From UBA668 sp041918155 (lineage in GTDB: Bacteria > Actinomycetota > Acidimicrobiia > Acidimicrobiales > Ilumatobacteraceae): DNA of 64,000 nucleotides. The stretch is from NCBI GenBank assembly GCA_041918155.1, contig JAYRWH010000091.1:72685-136684 (forward strand), read 5' to 3'. This document shows, piece by piece, positions 25,231 through 34,280 of this stretch. How positions within the stretch are numbered: position 1 is the stretch's first letter; each line of letters begins with the position of its first letter. Position numbers and translations under genes: made by a program. Below the pieces are notes generated by a model, which was given only the letters and a program-made list of their open reading frames with translations, did not search any database and was not told where the DNA came from.

Positions 25231-26744
25231 GTCGCTTCGCGATCCGCCCGGGCCGCGAGGAGTTCCACGCGCTGGCCAAGGAGCACACGGTCGTTCCGCT
25301 GTGGACCGAGGTGCTCGCCGATCTGGAGACACCCGTGTCGGCGTTCCTCAAGCTGGTGGGCGACGGCGAGGGGTTCCTGCTCGAATCGGTCGAACACGGC
25401 GAGCGCTGGTCGCGGTACAGCTTCGTCGGCCACGACCCGGTCGCGACGTTCGAGCTGCGTGACGGGGCGATCACCAAACGCGGTCAGCGCCTCACCCCCG
25501 ACATCCCGCTCGACCAGGGAATGCTTGCGCTGCTCGATGCCGTGATCGCCGCCTACCGAGGGCCGATCATCCCCGACCTGCCGCCGCTGCAGGGCGGGAT
25601 CATGGGCTACCTCGGCTACGACATCGTGCGCGAGGTCGAGCGCCTGCCGAACGCTCCCCACGACGACCGCAAGCTGCCCGATGCGGTGATGAGCATCATC
25701 GGCTCGCTGGTCGCGTTCGATCACTGGCGTCAGCGGATGTACCTCATCGAGAGCGTGCCCGTGCTCGATATGGATGCCGCCGGCATCGACCGCGAGTACG
25801 ACGCCGCGTGCGAGCGCGTGCAGGTGGCGTTCGACAAGCTCAGTCAGCCGCTGGTGATGCCGCTCGTCGAGCCGCCGTTCGCCGGCGAGGTGCCGCCCGA
25901 GGTACGCAGCACGATGGCCGACGGGATGTACCAGCGTGCGGTGGAGGTCGCCAAGGAGCACATCCTCGCCGGCGACATCTTCCAGGTCGTGCTCGCCCAG
26001 CGCTACGACATCGAGCTGCTGGCCGATCCGTTCGACTTCTACCGCGTACTGCGCCAGGTGAACCCCAGCCCGTACATGTACTTCCTGCGCTACGACGACA
26101 TCACCATCGCCGGCAGCTCGCCGGAGCCGATGGTGCAGGTGCTCGGTCGCAAGGTGATCAGCCGGCCGATCGCCGGCACCCGTCGCCGCGGCCGCACTGA
26201 GGACGACGACCGGCGCATGGCCGGTGAGCTGAAGGAGAACCCCAAGGAGGTGGCCGAGCACATCATGCTCGTCGACCTCGCCCGCAACGACGTGGGGCGC
26301 ATCGCCCGCTTCGGCACGGTGCACGTGGACGAGTTGATGACCCTCGAGCGCTACAGCCATGTGATGCATCTCACCTCCGAGGTCAGCGGCGAACTCGTGG
26401 AGGGCAAGACACCTGTCGATGTGCTGCGCGCCACGCTCCCCGCGGGCACGGTGAGCGGTGCGCCGAAGGTGAGGGCGATGGAGATCATCGACGAGCTCGA
26501 GCCAGTGAAGCGCGGCCCGTACGCGGGGGTGGTGGGCTATGTCGATTTCAGCGGCAACCTCGACACCGCGATCGCGATCCGCACGATGTTCGTGGGTGAA
26601 CACGGCGCGTCGTTCCAGGCCGGTGCCGGCATCGTCGCCGATTCGGTGCCTGACGACGAAGACCTCGAGTGCCGCAACAAGGCCGCTGCCCTGCTGGCGG
26701 CCGTACCCGCGGCGCGGCGGATGACGACCCAGCGCCTGGGCTGA
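25227..26744 (+). CDS. trpE: Anthranilate synthase component I
   Basis: A 505-residue chorismate-utilising enzyme giving anthranilate with glutamine-derived ammonia. The N-terminal region (from FHALAKEHTVVPLWTEVL) carries the tryptophan-feedback segment, LLESVEHGERWSRYSF. The C-terminal catalytic domain has GDIFQVVLAQRYD, RPIAGTRRRGRT, DLARNDVGRIARFG and GTVSGAPKVRAMEIIDELEP. The glutaminase subunit trpG is not in the window. Start overlaps the hisI stop by ATGA. A short GCCGG/CCGGC hairpin follows the stop codon. Confidence 0.95.
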   Translation: MSRFAIRPGREEFHALAKEHTVVPLWTEVLADLETPVSAFLKLVGDGEGFLLESVEHGERWSRYSFVGHDPVATFELRDGAITKRGQRLTPDIPLDQGMLALLDAVIAAYRGPIIPDLPPLQGGIMGYLGYDIVREVERLPNAPHDDRKLPDAVMSIIGSLVAFDHWRQRMYLIESVPVLDMDAAGIDREYDAACERVQVAFDKLSQPLVMPLVEPPFAGEVPPEVRSTMADGMYQRAVEVAKEHILAGDIFQVVLAQRYDIELLADPFDFYRVLRQVNPSPYMYFLRYDDITIAGSSPEPMVQVLGRKVISRPIAGTRRRGRTEDDDRRMAGELKENPKEVAEHIMLVDLARNDVGRIARFGTVHVDELMTLERYSHVMHLTSEVSGELVEGKTPVDVLRATLPAGTVSGAPKVRAMEIIDELEPVKRGPYAGVVGYVDFSGNLDTAIAIRTMFVGEHGASFQAGAGIVADSVPDDEDLECRNKAAALLAAVPAARRMTTQRLG

Positions 26745-26750
26745 GTCGCG

Positions 26751-26765
26751 CCGGCTGGGCCGGCC
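26751..26765. terminator. Short hairpin after trpE
   Basis: GCCGG/CCGGC with a CTGGG loop, followed by CTTTGCTG, 6 bases after the trpE stop and just before the end of the convergent membrane-protein gene. Short stem, so only moderate support. Confidence 0.4.
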
Positions 26766-26777
26766 TTTGCTGTGGGC

Positions 26778-27308
26778 TCAGCTGATGAGCTTGGCGACGA
26801 GCAGGACGGTGCCCAGGGCGCCGGCCGCCATGAGGCCAAGGGTGGCCTGCAGCACGAGCTTGGGTACCGTCGTGATCGCCCGGACGCCCGCCGAGAGCGC
26901 GGGGAACTCGCCTCGGTGGGTTTCGAGATCGGCGCGCAGGGCGGCCAGGTTCTTGGCCCGCATACCCATCAACTGACCACTGTCGTGGTCGACGAGCACC
27001 TCGGTCGCACCCTGCACCACGGAGTTGAAGCGCCTGACTTCGCCGGGGAACTTCGGGGCAAGATCCGCGGTGCGCCGGATGCGCCAGGCGGCGACGGTTG
27101 CTGCGACGGCGGGGCCGAAGGACAAGAGGCCGCCGATGACGATCCACTTCGACTGCCCGCTGCCGTCGAACACCCACATGCCGGTGGCAAAGGTGGCGAT
27201 GCCGATGAACAGTGCGAGTGATGCGATCTTGGCCGCCAGCGCGGCGATGGTGCGGATGGTGAGTTGCAGGCCGTCGCTGGCCCTCAGGGCGACGATCTCG
27301 GATTCCAT
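26778..27308 (-). CDS. Small membrane protein of unknown function
   Basis: A 176-residue protein with three likely membrane segments: about residues 27-47 (AKIASLALFIGIATFATGMW), 56-75 and 150-172 (LQATLGLMAAGALGTVLLV). The stretch between the second and third (about 80-145) is a soluble domain with basic and acidic residues. No family was recognised. It converges on trpE and diverges from the ygfZ-like gene with 44 bases between starts. Confidence 0.7.
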   Translation of the reverse strand: MESEIVALRASDGLQLTIRTIAALAAKIASLALFIGIATFATGMWVFDGSGQSKWIVIGGLLSFGPAVAATVAAWRIRRTADLAPKFPGEVRRFNSVVQGATEVLVDHDSGQLMGMRAKNLAALRADLETHRGEFPALSAGVRAITTVPKLVLQATLGLMAAGALGTVLLVAKLIS

Positions 27309-27352
27309 GGGTTCAGTGTGCCAGCGCTTTCCCCACGGTGCAGACTGGCCGG

Positions 27353-28051
27353 GTGAGCTTCTGGTGTGAATACCCTCGCGACGTGCTGCAGGTGAGCGGC
27401 CCGGACGCGGCTTCGTACCTGCAGTCGCAGTTGTCGCAAGAACTCCGGCCGCTCGCCGTCGGCGGCTCGGCGTGGACGTTCGTTCTGGAGCCGATGGGCA
27501 AGATCGACGTGCTCGCCCGCGTGTGGCGCACGGCCGAGGACGTGTTCGTGCTCGACACCGACGACGGCTATGGCGAGTTGCTCGCGGCCCGCCTGGCGAG
27601 GTTCAAGATCCGCGTGAAGGCCGACATCGCGACCTTGCCGTGGCGTTGCCTCGCAGTGCGCGGCGCTGGCGCCTCAGCGGTGGCCGGGCTGGCTTCATGG
27701 GGTGGAGGAGTCGACCTGCTCGGCCCCGAGCCAGCGCCGCCGGCGGGTGTCGCCGCGGGATCGGCCGACGATTTGCTCGCCGCCCGCATCGACGCCGTGT
27801 GGCCGCAGATGGGTACCGAGATCTTGCCCGGCGAGACGATCCCGGCCCAGACCGGCATCACCGATGTCGCCGTCAGCTTCACCAAGGGCTGCTACCCAGG
27901 CCAGGAGTTGGTCGAGCGAATGGACTCCCGCGGGGCTGCCGCACCGCGCCGGTTGCAGCGGGTGCGGGTTGCGGACGGCATCGGCGAGATCACGTCGGCA
28001 GCCGGCGCGTGGGCGTTGGCCTACGTGAGACGCGGCGAAGCAGGGGTGTGA
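27353..28051 (+). CDS. YgfZ/GcvT-fold folate-binding protein
   Basis: A 232-residue member of the YgfZ (IBA57) family, which helps maintain iron-sulfur enzymes using tetrahydrofolate. The diagnostic KGCYPGQELVERM motif is near residue 180; the start VSFWCEYPRDVLQVSGPDAA matches the family. The GTG at 27353 was preferred over one 5 codons upstream because a -10-like CAGACT ends 6 bases before it. It ends in a GTGA overlap with the MmcQ-like gene. It is shorter than typical YgfZ (about 325 residues), with a trimmed C-terminal barrel. Confidence 0.85.
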   Translation: MSFWCEYPRDVLQVSGPDAASYLQSQLSQELRPLAVGGSAWTFVLEPMGKIDVLARVWRTAEDVFVLDTDDGYGELLAARLARFKIRVKADIATLPWRCLAVRGAGASAVAGLASWGGGVDLLGPEPAPPAGVAAGSADDLLAARIDAVWPQMGTEILPGETIPAQTGITDVAVSFTKGCYPGQELVERMDSRGAAAPRRLQRVRVADGIGEITSAAGAWALAYVRRGEAGV

Positions 28052-28407
28052 CCGTGGCGTTCACGAAGGCCCAGTTGGCGAAGAACCTCGAGCGCATCCG
28101 GGCGATCGCGCTGGCCCTGCCGGAGGCCACCGAAGAGCTCACCTGGGGCGACCATGTGAACTTCCGCGTGCGCAACAAGATGTTCTGCCTGCCCGGTGAC
28201 GGAGACCAACTCACGGTGAAGGCCGACCCCGAGGAGCGCATCGCGCTGCTCGGCGACCTGCGGGTCACGCCGGCGCCTTATCTGGCTCGCGGCGGATGGG
28301 TGCGTGTGCAGCTCGCCGCTCCGATCGACTGGGAAGAGGTGCGCGAACTCGTCACCACCTCGTACTGCCTCATCGCGCCCAAGCGCCTGGCAAGACTCGT
28401 CGATTGA
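28048..28407 (+). CDS. MmcQ/YjbR family protein
   Basis: A 119-residue protein of the MmcQ/YjbR-type fold, a small cysteine-poor DNA-binding-like domain of unclear role. Characteristic parts are ALALPEATEELTWGDHVNFR, KMFCLPGDGDQLTVKADPEE and the tail LVTTSYCLIAPKRLARLVD. The GTG start overlaps the stop of the ygfZ-like gene, so both are made together. A two-tier hairpin follows 20 bases after the stop. Confidence 0.8.
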   Translation: MTVAFTKAQLAKNLERIRAIALALPEATEELTWGDHVNFRVRNKMFCLPGDGDQLTVKADPEERIALLGDLRVTPAPYLARGGWVRVQLAAPIDWEEVRELVTTSYCLIAPKRLARLVD

Positions 28408-28427
28408 CCCGGGCGTGTCCCGCGCCA

Positions 28428-28470
28428 ACGGGCGCGATTCGCGCCAGACGCTGGCACGAATCGCACCCGT
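28428..28470. terminator. Two-tier hairpin between convergent genes
   Basis: Outer arms around ACGGGCGCGATTCG / CGAATCGCACCCGT (one internal mismatch) and an inner GCCAG/CTGGC stem with an ACG loop. It lies between the MmcQ-like gene and the end of the M50 gene and could stop both. A further GAATCGCGCCCG copy lies at 28499. Confidence 0.6.
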
Positions 28471-28546
28471 GGGCGCGGAGCCGGTCATCGGCGGCAGGAA
28501 TCGCGCCCGACCTGTGAACGGACGGCAGGCGGGACTCGGGCGCGAC

Positions 28547-29752
28547 TCAGGCGGGGGCGGCGAGGGCGGCGGCGAACTCGGGGTCGTGGCGCAGGCGCTC
28601 GAACTCGGGGGCGCTGGCGGCGGCGGCGGCCACGGCGTGGGCCGGCGCGCCGGCAGCCGCCGTACGCAGCCAGCCGAGCGCCACGGTGCGGTCGCCGAGC
28701 GCCGCGGCGGCGCGGGCGACGTGAACGGCGTGCATCGCCGCTCGATCGTGCTGGTACGACGCGGCCGCGTAGTTCGCCGCCGGCTCGAACTCGCCGAGGC
28801 GCAAGAGGATCGTGGTGAGCACGAACGAGCGGAATGTGCTGCCCTGCGGCAAGGGCTGGGGCAGCAACTCGACCAGGGCGCGCAGGTCGGCCAGTGGGGC
28901 GGCGTCGGGCGGCCACCAGTCGACGGGGCCCTTGTCAGCGAGGTCGTTCACGAGCAATTGGCGGGCGACGTCGCGGTGGCCGCCGGTGAGCTGCTGGTGG
29001 GCGCGGAACCAGGGCGAGGGCACCACGCCGGCGGGGAACCGGGAGACATCACCAGTGGCCCAGGCGAGCGCCTCGGCACGCACGAGTGCCTGCTCCGCGG
29101 CGGCATGGTTGGCCGCTGTCTTGCCCGCCGTGGTCATCTGCACCACCGACAGCAGGGGGAAGACGAGGAAGATGACGAAACGACGCGCGTCGGGGTTCAG
29201 CGCGGAGTAGGCAATACCGGAGCCGATGACAGCGACCGTGAACCAGATCATGAACGTGCGTGCGTGCTTGGGGGTGATCGCGGCGACGGCCTGTTCGAGG
29301 ATCGTTCCGCCGTCGAAGGGCAGCACCGGGATCAGGTTGAACAGGCCGATCACCGGCCCCGCCCAGAGGGCGGCAATCTCGGCGTGCTCGTAGCTGTGCG
29401 GCCACGACCAGCCGCCGTGCAGCGCAAGGTACAGACCGCCGCCGGCGAGGATCTGCACTGCTGGCCCGGCGAAGGAGATGCCGGCGCGCTCCCACCGCGA
29501 CGGCGGCCGGGTGGGTACGAACGCGGCGTACCCGGCCATGAAGTCGAGCGAGATCTCGGCCCGGGCACCCGTGGCGCGTGCGGCGAAGGCGTGGCCGAGT
29601 TCGTGCAGCAGCGTGAACACGGCGATGAACGCGGCCAGCCACAACCCGATCTCGGTGCCGTTCACGAACACCACGAGCACCATGAACATCAAGAACCCGC
29701 GGCGTACGTGGACGGGGAAGCCGAACAGGTGGAAGGCGGGGGCGGGGGCCAC
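28547..29752 (-). CDS. M50-family membrane metallopeptidase (site-2-protease type)
   Basis: A 401-residue intramembrane zinc protease. HELGHAF near residue 50 gives the HExxH pair; the third ligand is in NLIPVLPFDGG (about 135-145). About five membrane segments occupy the first 200 residues. No PDZ or CBS domain is present; the last 180 residues are soluble, Ala/Leu-rich and repeat-like, similar to TPR helices. Such proteases cut membrane-bound regulators; the target is unknown. The GTG start follows a minus-strand TAGGCT (29759-29764) by 6 bases. Divergent from ppdK. Confidence 0.88.
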   Translation of the reverse strand: MAPAPAFHLFGFPVHVRRGFLMFMVLVVFVNGTEIGLWLAAFIAVFTLLHELGHAFAARATGARAEISLDFMAGYAAFVPTRPPSRWERAGISFAGPAVQILAGGGLYLALHGGWSWPHSYEHAEIAALWAGPVIGLFNLIPVLPFDGGTILEQAVAAITPKHARTFMIWFTVAVIGSGIAYSALNPDARRFVIFLVFPLLSVVQMTTAGKTAANHAAAEQALVRAEALAWATGDVSRFPAGVVPSPWFRAHQQLTGGHRDVARQLLVNDLADKGPVDWWPPDAAPLADLRALVELLPQPLPQGSTFRSFVLTTILLRLGEFEPAANYAAASYQHDRAAMHAVHVARAAAALGDRTVALGWLRTAAAGAPAHAVAAAAASAPEFERLRHDPEFAAALAAPA

Positions 29753-29801
29753 GGTGCGAGCCTAGGGGCACAAGACCCCTGTGTGATCGGCGGTGGCACC
29801 C

Positions 29802-29807
29802 TAGACT
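29802..29807 (+). promoter_or_regulatory. -10 box of ppdK, leaderless type
   Basis: TAGACT ends 8 bases before the ppdK GTG. It marks the correct start inside a much longer open frame that continues 1.5 kb upstream through the antisense of the M50 gene. Confidence 0.5.
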
Positions 29808-29815
29808 GCGAGATC

Positions 29816-32470
29816 GTGACCTACGTCTATGCCTTTGACCACAAGCACCGTCGCCCTCCCATGGAGATGAAGGATCTCCTCGGAGGAAAGGGCGCCAACC
29901 TCGCCGAAATGACGAGTGTGCTGAAGCTGCCCGTACCCCCCGGATTCACCATCTCCACCGATGCGTGCCGCGCCTACATGAAGCACGGCTGGCCAGCGGG
30001 TCTCGATGCCGAGATCGACGCGCAGGTGGCCAAGCTGGAAAAGACCATGGGTCGCAAGCTCGGCGACCCGCGCGACCCGCTGCTGGTGTCCGTGCGTTCC
30101 GGCGCCAAGTTCTCCATGCCGGGCATGATGGACACGGTCCTCAACTTGGGCCTCAACGACGAGAGCGTCGAGGGTCTGGCCGCCGTCACCGCCGACGAGC
30201 GCTTCGCCTACGACAGCTACCGCCGCTTCATCGCCATGTATGGCCGAATCGTGCTGAACGTCGATGGCGCCCTGTTCGACGAGCCGCTCGAAGCGGCCAA
30301 GCATGCGGCGGGTGTCAAGAGCGACGCCGAGCTGACGGCCAAGGCCCTCAAGACGCTGGCCAAGCAGTACCAGGCAGTCGTCAAGAAGGCGACCCGCAAG
30401 CCGTTCCCGCAGGAGCCGAAGGTGCAGTTGCGCGGCGCGATCGAGGCCGTGTTCGCGAGCTGGAACGGCGCCCGCGCGATCGCCTACCGCGTGCGCGAGC
30501 GCATCAGCCACGATCTCGGCACCGCCGTCAATGTGCAGACGATGGTGTTCGGCAACCGCGACGACAACAGCGGCACCGGCGTGGGCTTCACCCGCAACGC
30601 GGCCACCGGTGAGAACAAGCCCTACGGCGACTTCCTCATCAACGCCCAAGGCGAAGACGTGGTGGCGGGTATCCGCAACACCGAAGACCTCGACCACATG
30701 AAGCTGCACTTCCCCAAGATCCACAAGGATCTGCTCGACATCTTCGCCCGGCTCGAGCGGCACTACCAGGACATGTGCGACACCGAGTTCACCATCGAGC
30801 AGGGCAAGCTCTGGATGTTGCAGACACGCGTGGGTAAGCGCACCGGCGCCGCCGCGCTGAAGATGGCCGTCGACATGACGAAAGCGAACGGCAAGGCCGG
30901 CGCCAAGTGGAGCATCAGCAAGCAGGAAGCGATCATGCGCGTCGGTGCCGATCACCTCGATCAGGTGCTGCACCCGCAGTTCGCCAACAAGGGCAAGGTG
31001 CTCGCCAAGGGCCTCGCCGCGTCGCCCGGTGCGGCCGTGGGCCGCGTGTACTTCACGGCCGACCACGCCGTCGAGGCCCACGAGCGCGGCGAGAAGGTCA
31101 TCCTCGTCCGCAACGAAACCAGCCCCGAAGACGTGCACGGCATGATGGTGAGCCAGGGCATCCTCACGTCGCGCGGCGGCCTCGTCAGCCACGCGGCCGT
31201 GGTGGCACGCGGGTGGGGTACTCCCGCCATCGTCGGAGCCGAGGCGATCAAGATCGACGGCAAGTCGTTCCACGTCGGCACCACCGTCGTCAAAGAAGGC
31301 GACACGATCAGCATCGACGGCACCACCGGTGAAGTCGTGCTGGGCGCGATGACGCTCGAGGCCGCCAAGCCGCCGGCCGAGTTCGAGACGATCCTGCAAT
31401 GGGCCGATCAAGTGCGCAAGGGCAAGCTCGGCGTGCGCGCGAATGCCGACAACGGCACGGACGCCACCAACGCCCGCCAACTCGGCGCCGAAGGCATCGG
31501 CCTGTGCCGGACGGAGCACATGTTCCTCGCCCCGGACCGCCTGCCGGTCGTTCGGCGCATGATCCTGGCCGACACGCCCGAAGAAGAAGCCGCCGCGCTG
31601 GAGGCGTTGGGTCAGGTGCAGCAGACCGACTTCGAGGAGATCCTGCTCGCGATGGACGGGCTGCCCGTCACGGTGCGCCTGCTCGACCCGCCGCTGCACG
31701 AGTTCTTGCCGTCTGTGGAGGAGCTGCACATCAAGCAGGCCACGACCGGCCTCAACAAGCGGGAGAAGGCAGAGCTGAAGGCCGCCGAGGAGTGGGCCGA
31801 GCACAACCCGATGATCGGCACCCGCGGCGTGCGCCTCGGCGTCGTCAAGCCCGGCCTCTATGCGATGCAGGTGAAGGCGCTCATGGCCGCTGCTGCCTCG
31901 TTGCGCAAGCAGGGCAAAAACCCCATCGTCGAGGTGATGATCCCGCTCACGGTCACCCGTGAAGAGCTGGCGCTGGCCCGCAGCTGGGCCCAGACCGAGA
32001 TCGACAAGGCGCTGAAGGGCATGCGCAACAAGCCGGAGGTCACGATCGGCACAATGATCGAGACCCCGCGTGCGGCCATCCGTGCCGACCAGATCGCCGA
32101 GGAAGCCGACTTCTTCAGCTTCGGCACCAACGACCTCACGCAGATGACGTTCGGCTTCAGCCGCGACGACATCGAGAGCAAGATGATGCCCGCCTACCTC
32201 GAGCAGGGCCTGCTGAAGCGCAACCCGTTCGAGACCATCGACAAGGAAGGCGTCGGCGAGCTCGTCAAGATGGGCGCCACCCGCGGCCGGTCGGTGAAGA
32301 AGCACCTCAAGCTCGGTGTGTGTGGTGAGCACGGTGGCGATCCCGAGAGCATCGTCCTCTTCTACGAGGCGGGCCTCAACTACGTCAGCTGTAGCCCGTT
32401 CCGCGTGCCGATCGCCCGCCTCGCTGCGGCCCAGGCCGTCATCGGTGGTTCCAAGTCCGAAACCAAGTGA
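29816..32470 (+). CDS. ppdK: Pyruvate, phosphate dikinase
   Basis: An 884-residue PPDK interconverting pyruvate, ATP and phosphate with PEP, AMP and PPi. The ATP-grasp domain starts MKDLLGGKGANLAEM; the phosphohistidine domain has GGLVSHAAVVARGWG with His459; the PEP barrel ends with GVCGEHGGDPESI and catalytic Cys836, preceded by FFSFGTNDLTQMTFG. Length is normal. The GTG start gives the usual VYAFDHKHR beginning. A GAGGT before the next ATG, 7 bases after the stop, suggests cotranscription with the AIM24-like gene. The enzyme suits gluconeogenesis or PPi-linked glycolysis. Confidence 0.96.
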   Translation: MTYVYAFDHKHRRPPMEMKDLLGGKGANLAEMTSVLKLPVPPGFTISTDACRAYMKHGWPAGLDAEIDAQVAKLEKTMGRKLGDPRDPLLVSVRSGAKFSMPGMMDTVLNLGLNDESVEGLAAVTADERFAYDSYRRFIAMYGRIVLNVDGALFDEPLEAAKHAAGVKSDAELTAKALKTLAKQYQAVVKKATRKPFPQEPKVQLRGAIEAVFASWNGARAIAYRVRERISHDLGTAVNVQTMVFGNRDDNSGTGVGFTRNAATGENKPYGDFLINAQGEDVVAGIRNTEDLDHMKLHFPKIHKDLLDIFARLERHYQDMCDTEFTIEQGKLWMLQTRVGKRTGAAALKMAVDMTKANGKAGAKWSISKQEAIMRVGADHLDQVLHPQFANKGKVLAKGLAASPGAAVGRVYFTADHAVEAHERGEKVILVRNETSPEDVHGMMVSQGILTSRGGLVSHAAVVARGWGTPAIVGAEAIKIDGKSFHVGTTVVKEGDTISIDGTTGEVVLGAMTLEAAKPPAEFETILQWADQVRKGKLGVRANADNGTDATNARQLGAEGIGLCRTEHMFLAPDRLPVVRRMILADTPEEEAAALEALGQVQQTDFEEILLAMDGLPVTVRLLDPPLHEFLPSVEELHIKQATTGLNKREKAELKAAEEWAEHNPMIGTRGVRLGVVKPGLYAMQVKALMAAAASLRKQGKNPIVEVMIPLTVTREELALARSWAQTEIDKALKGMRNKPEVTIGTMIETPRAAIRADQIAEEADFFSFGTNDLTQMTFGFSRDDIESKMMPAYLEQGLLKRNPFETIDKEGVGELVKMGATRGRSVKKHLKLGVCGEHGGDPESIVLFYEAGLNYVSCSPFRVPIARLAAAQAVIGGSKSETK

Positions 32471-32477
32471 GGTAACG

Positions 32478-33209
32478 ATGCAGGTAGCAACTCGTCAGGG
32501 GCCCGCCTATGGCGTCGCCCGGCTCACCCTTGCGCCCAACGAGCCGGTTCGTGTCGAAGCCGGCGCGATGATGGCCATGTCAGCCGGTGTCACGCTCGCG
32601 GCCAAGGCCGAAGGCGGCATCATGAAGTCCCTCAAGCGGGCTGCGCTCGGCGGCGAGAGTTTCTTCATCAGCACCTACACCGCACCGCAACAAGGTGGCT
32701 TCGTGGACGTGGCGGCGCGCCTGCCCGGTGACATCACCACCTACGAGTTCACCCCGGGCCGAGCCCTGTTCATCCAGAAGGGTTCGTGGCTGGCCAACGA
32801 CGTCACGGTCACTGTCGACACCCAATGGGGTGGGTTCAAGAACATGTTCGGCAGCGAAGGCGGATTCATCATCCGCACCGAGGGCCAAGGCACTGTGGTG
32901 TTCGCCTGCTACGGCGCACTCGAAGTTTGGAACCTCACCGCCGGCCAGTCGATCACGGTCGACACGGGCCACATGGTCGCCTACGAGGACGGCGTCACGA
33001 TGGCCATGCGCAAGGCCAGCGGTGGCGGCCTCATCCAGAGCTTCAAGAGCGGCGAGGGTCTCGTCTTCGACTTCACCGGCCCCGGCCGCGTGTGGACCCA
33101 GACGCGCAACCCGACCGAGCTGATCGGCTGGATCCAGAGCTTCATCGGCACCCCCAACTCGGGGACCAGCCTGGGCGGTATCGGCGGCGGCCTGTTCGGC
33201 CGGGACTGA
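32478..33209 (+). CDS. AIM24/TIGR00266-family protein
   Basis: A 243-residue beta-rich protein of the AIM24 family, starting MQVATRQGPAYGVARLTLAP and rich in short beta motifs (GESFFISTYTAPQQGGFVDV, GSWLANDVTVTVDTQWGG, GLVFDFTGPGRVWTQTRNP). A Gly/Ser tail closes it. The family forms a double-stranded beta-helix-like fold; in yeast mitochondria the relative affects inner-membrane organisation, but bacterial function is unknown. It lies 7 bases after ppdK and 3 bases before the terC gene, so it is likely in the same operon. Confidence 0.88.
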   Translation: MQVATRQGPAYGVARLTLAPNEPVRVEAGAMMAMSAGVTLAAKAEGGIMKSLKRAALGGESFFISTYTAPQQGGFVDVAARLPGDITTYEFTPGRALFIQKGSWLANDVTVTVDTQWGGFKNMFGSEGGFIIRTEGQGTVVFACYGALEVWNLTAGQSITVDTGHMVAYEDGVTMAMRKASGGGLIQSFKSGEGLVFDFTGPGRVWTQTRNPTELIGWIQSFIGTPNSGTSLGGIGGGLFGRD

Positions 33210-33212
33210 CGG

Positions 33213-34226
33213 ATGTGCTTCATCGGGCTCCTCGCCAAGGAGGAGTCGAGCAGTAAGTTCGTGGAACTCGACGTTGCCGCGTGGTGGTGGATCGGGCTGC
33301 TGGCGCTCATCGGCGTGTTGTTGCTCGTGGATCTGCTGGTGGTGCACCGCGAGGGGCACGAGGTGCAGGTGCGCGAGGCAGCGATCGAATCGGCCGCGTG
33401 GATCTCCGTTGGTCTGTTGTTCGGCCTGACGGTGTGGTGGGGCTTCGGAGGCGGTGCCGCGGGCGAGTACTACTCCGGCTACCTCATCGAGAAGAGCCTC
33501 AGCGTCGACAACGTCTTCGTGTGGGCGCTGATTCTCAGCTACTTCGCTGTCCCGCCGCGCTACCAGCATCGGGTGCTGTTCTGGGGCATCTTCGGCGCCC
33601 TCGTGCTGAGGGCCGCGTTCATCTTCGCCGGCGTTGCCCTCATCGAGAAGTTCGACTGGGTGCTGTACCTCTTTGGTGCCTTCTTGATTTTCACGGCCAT
33701 CAAGCTGGTGTTCTCGGAGAGCGAACATGTCGACCCGGAGAAGAGCAAGTTCCTCAAGCTGATCCACCGTGTCGTGCCCATGCACGACGAACTTGACGGC
33801 CAGCGACTCTTCACCCGTGCGAACGGAAAGCGCCTCGCCACTCCATTGTTCGCAGTGCTCCTGCTCATCGAGATGACCGATGTGTTGTTCGCCGTCGACT
33901 CCGTGCCGGCGGTGCTGGCGGTGAGCCATGAGCAGTTCATCGTGTTCTCGTCGAACGCGTTCGCGATCCTCGGGTTGCGTGCTCTGTACTTCCTGCTCGC
34001 CGACATGCATGCACGATTCAGCTACTTGCAGGAAGGCCTGGCGATCATCCTCGCCTTCGTCGGGGTGAAGATGCTCATCAACGAGTGGTACCACATCCCC
34101 ACATGGCTCTCACTCATGGTGATCGCCCTCGTGCTCTTGGCCTCGGTGGGCTTCTCGCTGAAGCGCACCGTCGTGCCCGACACGATCGAGATCCCCGAAG
34201 AGCTGCCCCCGGTCGACGAACGCTGA
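33213..34226 (+). CDS. TerC/Alx-family membrane protein
   Basis: A 337-residue integral membrane protein of the TerC/Alx group, with about nine hydrophobic segments. Typical parts are EKSLSVDNVFVWALILSYF with the conserved acidic residues, and LLIEMTDVLFAVDSVPAVLA. Members export manganese or support metallation of exported enzymes. Only 3 bases separate it from the preceding gene, so there is no space for the manganese riboswitch that precedes many relatives. Residues 1-15 look non-conserved and the true start may be the GTG at 33261. Confidence 0.9.
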   Translation: MCFIGLLAKEESSSKFVELDVAAWWWIGLLALIGVLLLVDLLVVHREGHEVQVREAAIESAAWISVGLLFGLTVWWGFGGGAAGEYYSGYLIEKSLSVDNVFVWALILSYFAVPPRYQHRVLFWGIFGALVLRAAFIFAGVALIEKFDWVLYLFGAFLIFTAIKLVFSESEHVDPEKSKFLKLIHRVVPMHDELDGQRLFTRANGKRLATPLFAVLLLIEMTDVLFAVDSVPAVLAVSHEQFIVFSSNAFAILGLRALYFLLADMHARFSYLQEGLAIILAFVGVKMLINEWYHIPTWLSLMVIALVLLASVGFSLKRTVVPDTIEIPEELPPVDER

Positions 34227-34280
34227 CAACCTGTTCGCTCGCGGACGGCCCTTCGGTGCCGCGCCGCTATGGTGCTGCGA

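Noticed and set aside
28304..29815. Upstream part of a 1388-codon open frame ending with ppdK
   Set aside because: It is the antisense of the M50 peptidase gene with low-complexity Gly/Arg/Glu content; the PPDK family start and a -10 box place the true start at 29816.
29801..32332. 843-codon antisense frame over ppdK
   Set aside because: His/Val/Gly/Leu-rich translation with no domain; typical shadow of a high-GC gene.
33150..33212. Manganese (yybP-ykoY) riboswitch before the TerC gene
   Set aside because: Only 3 bases separate the two genes and the region is coding sequence of the AIM24-like protein.
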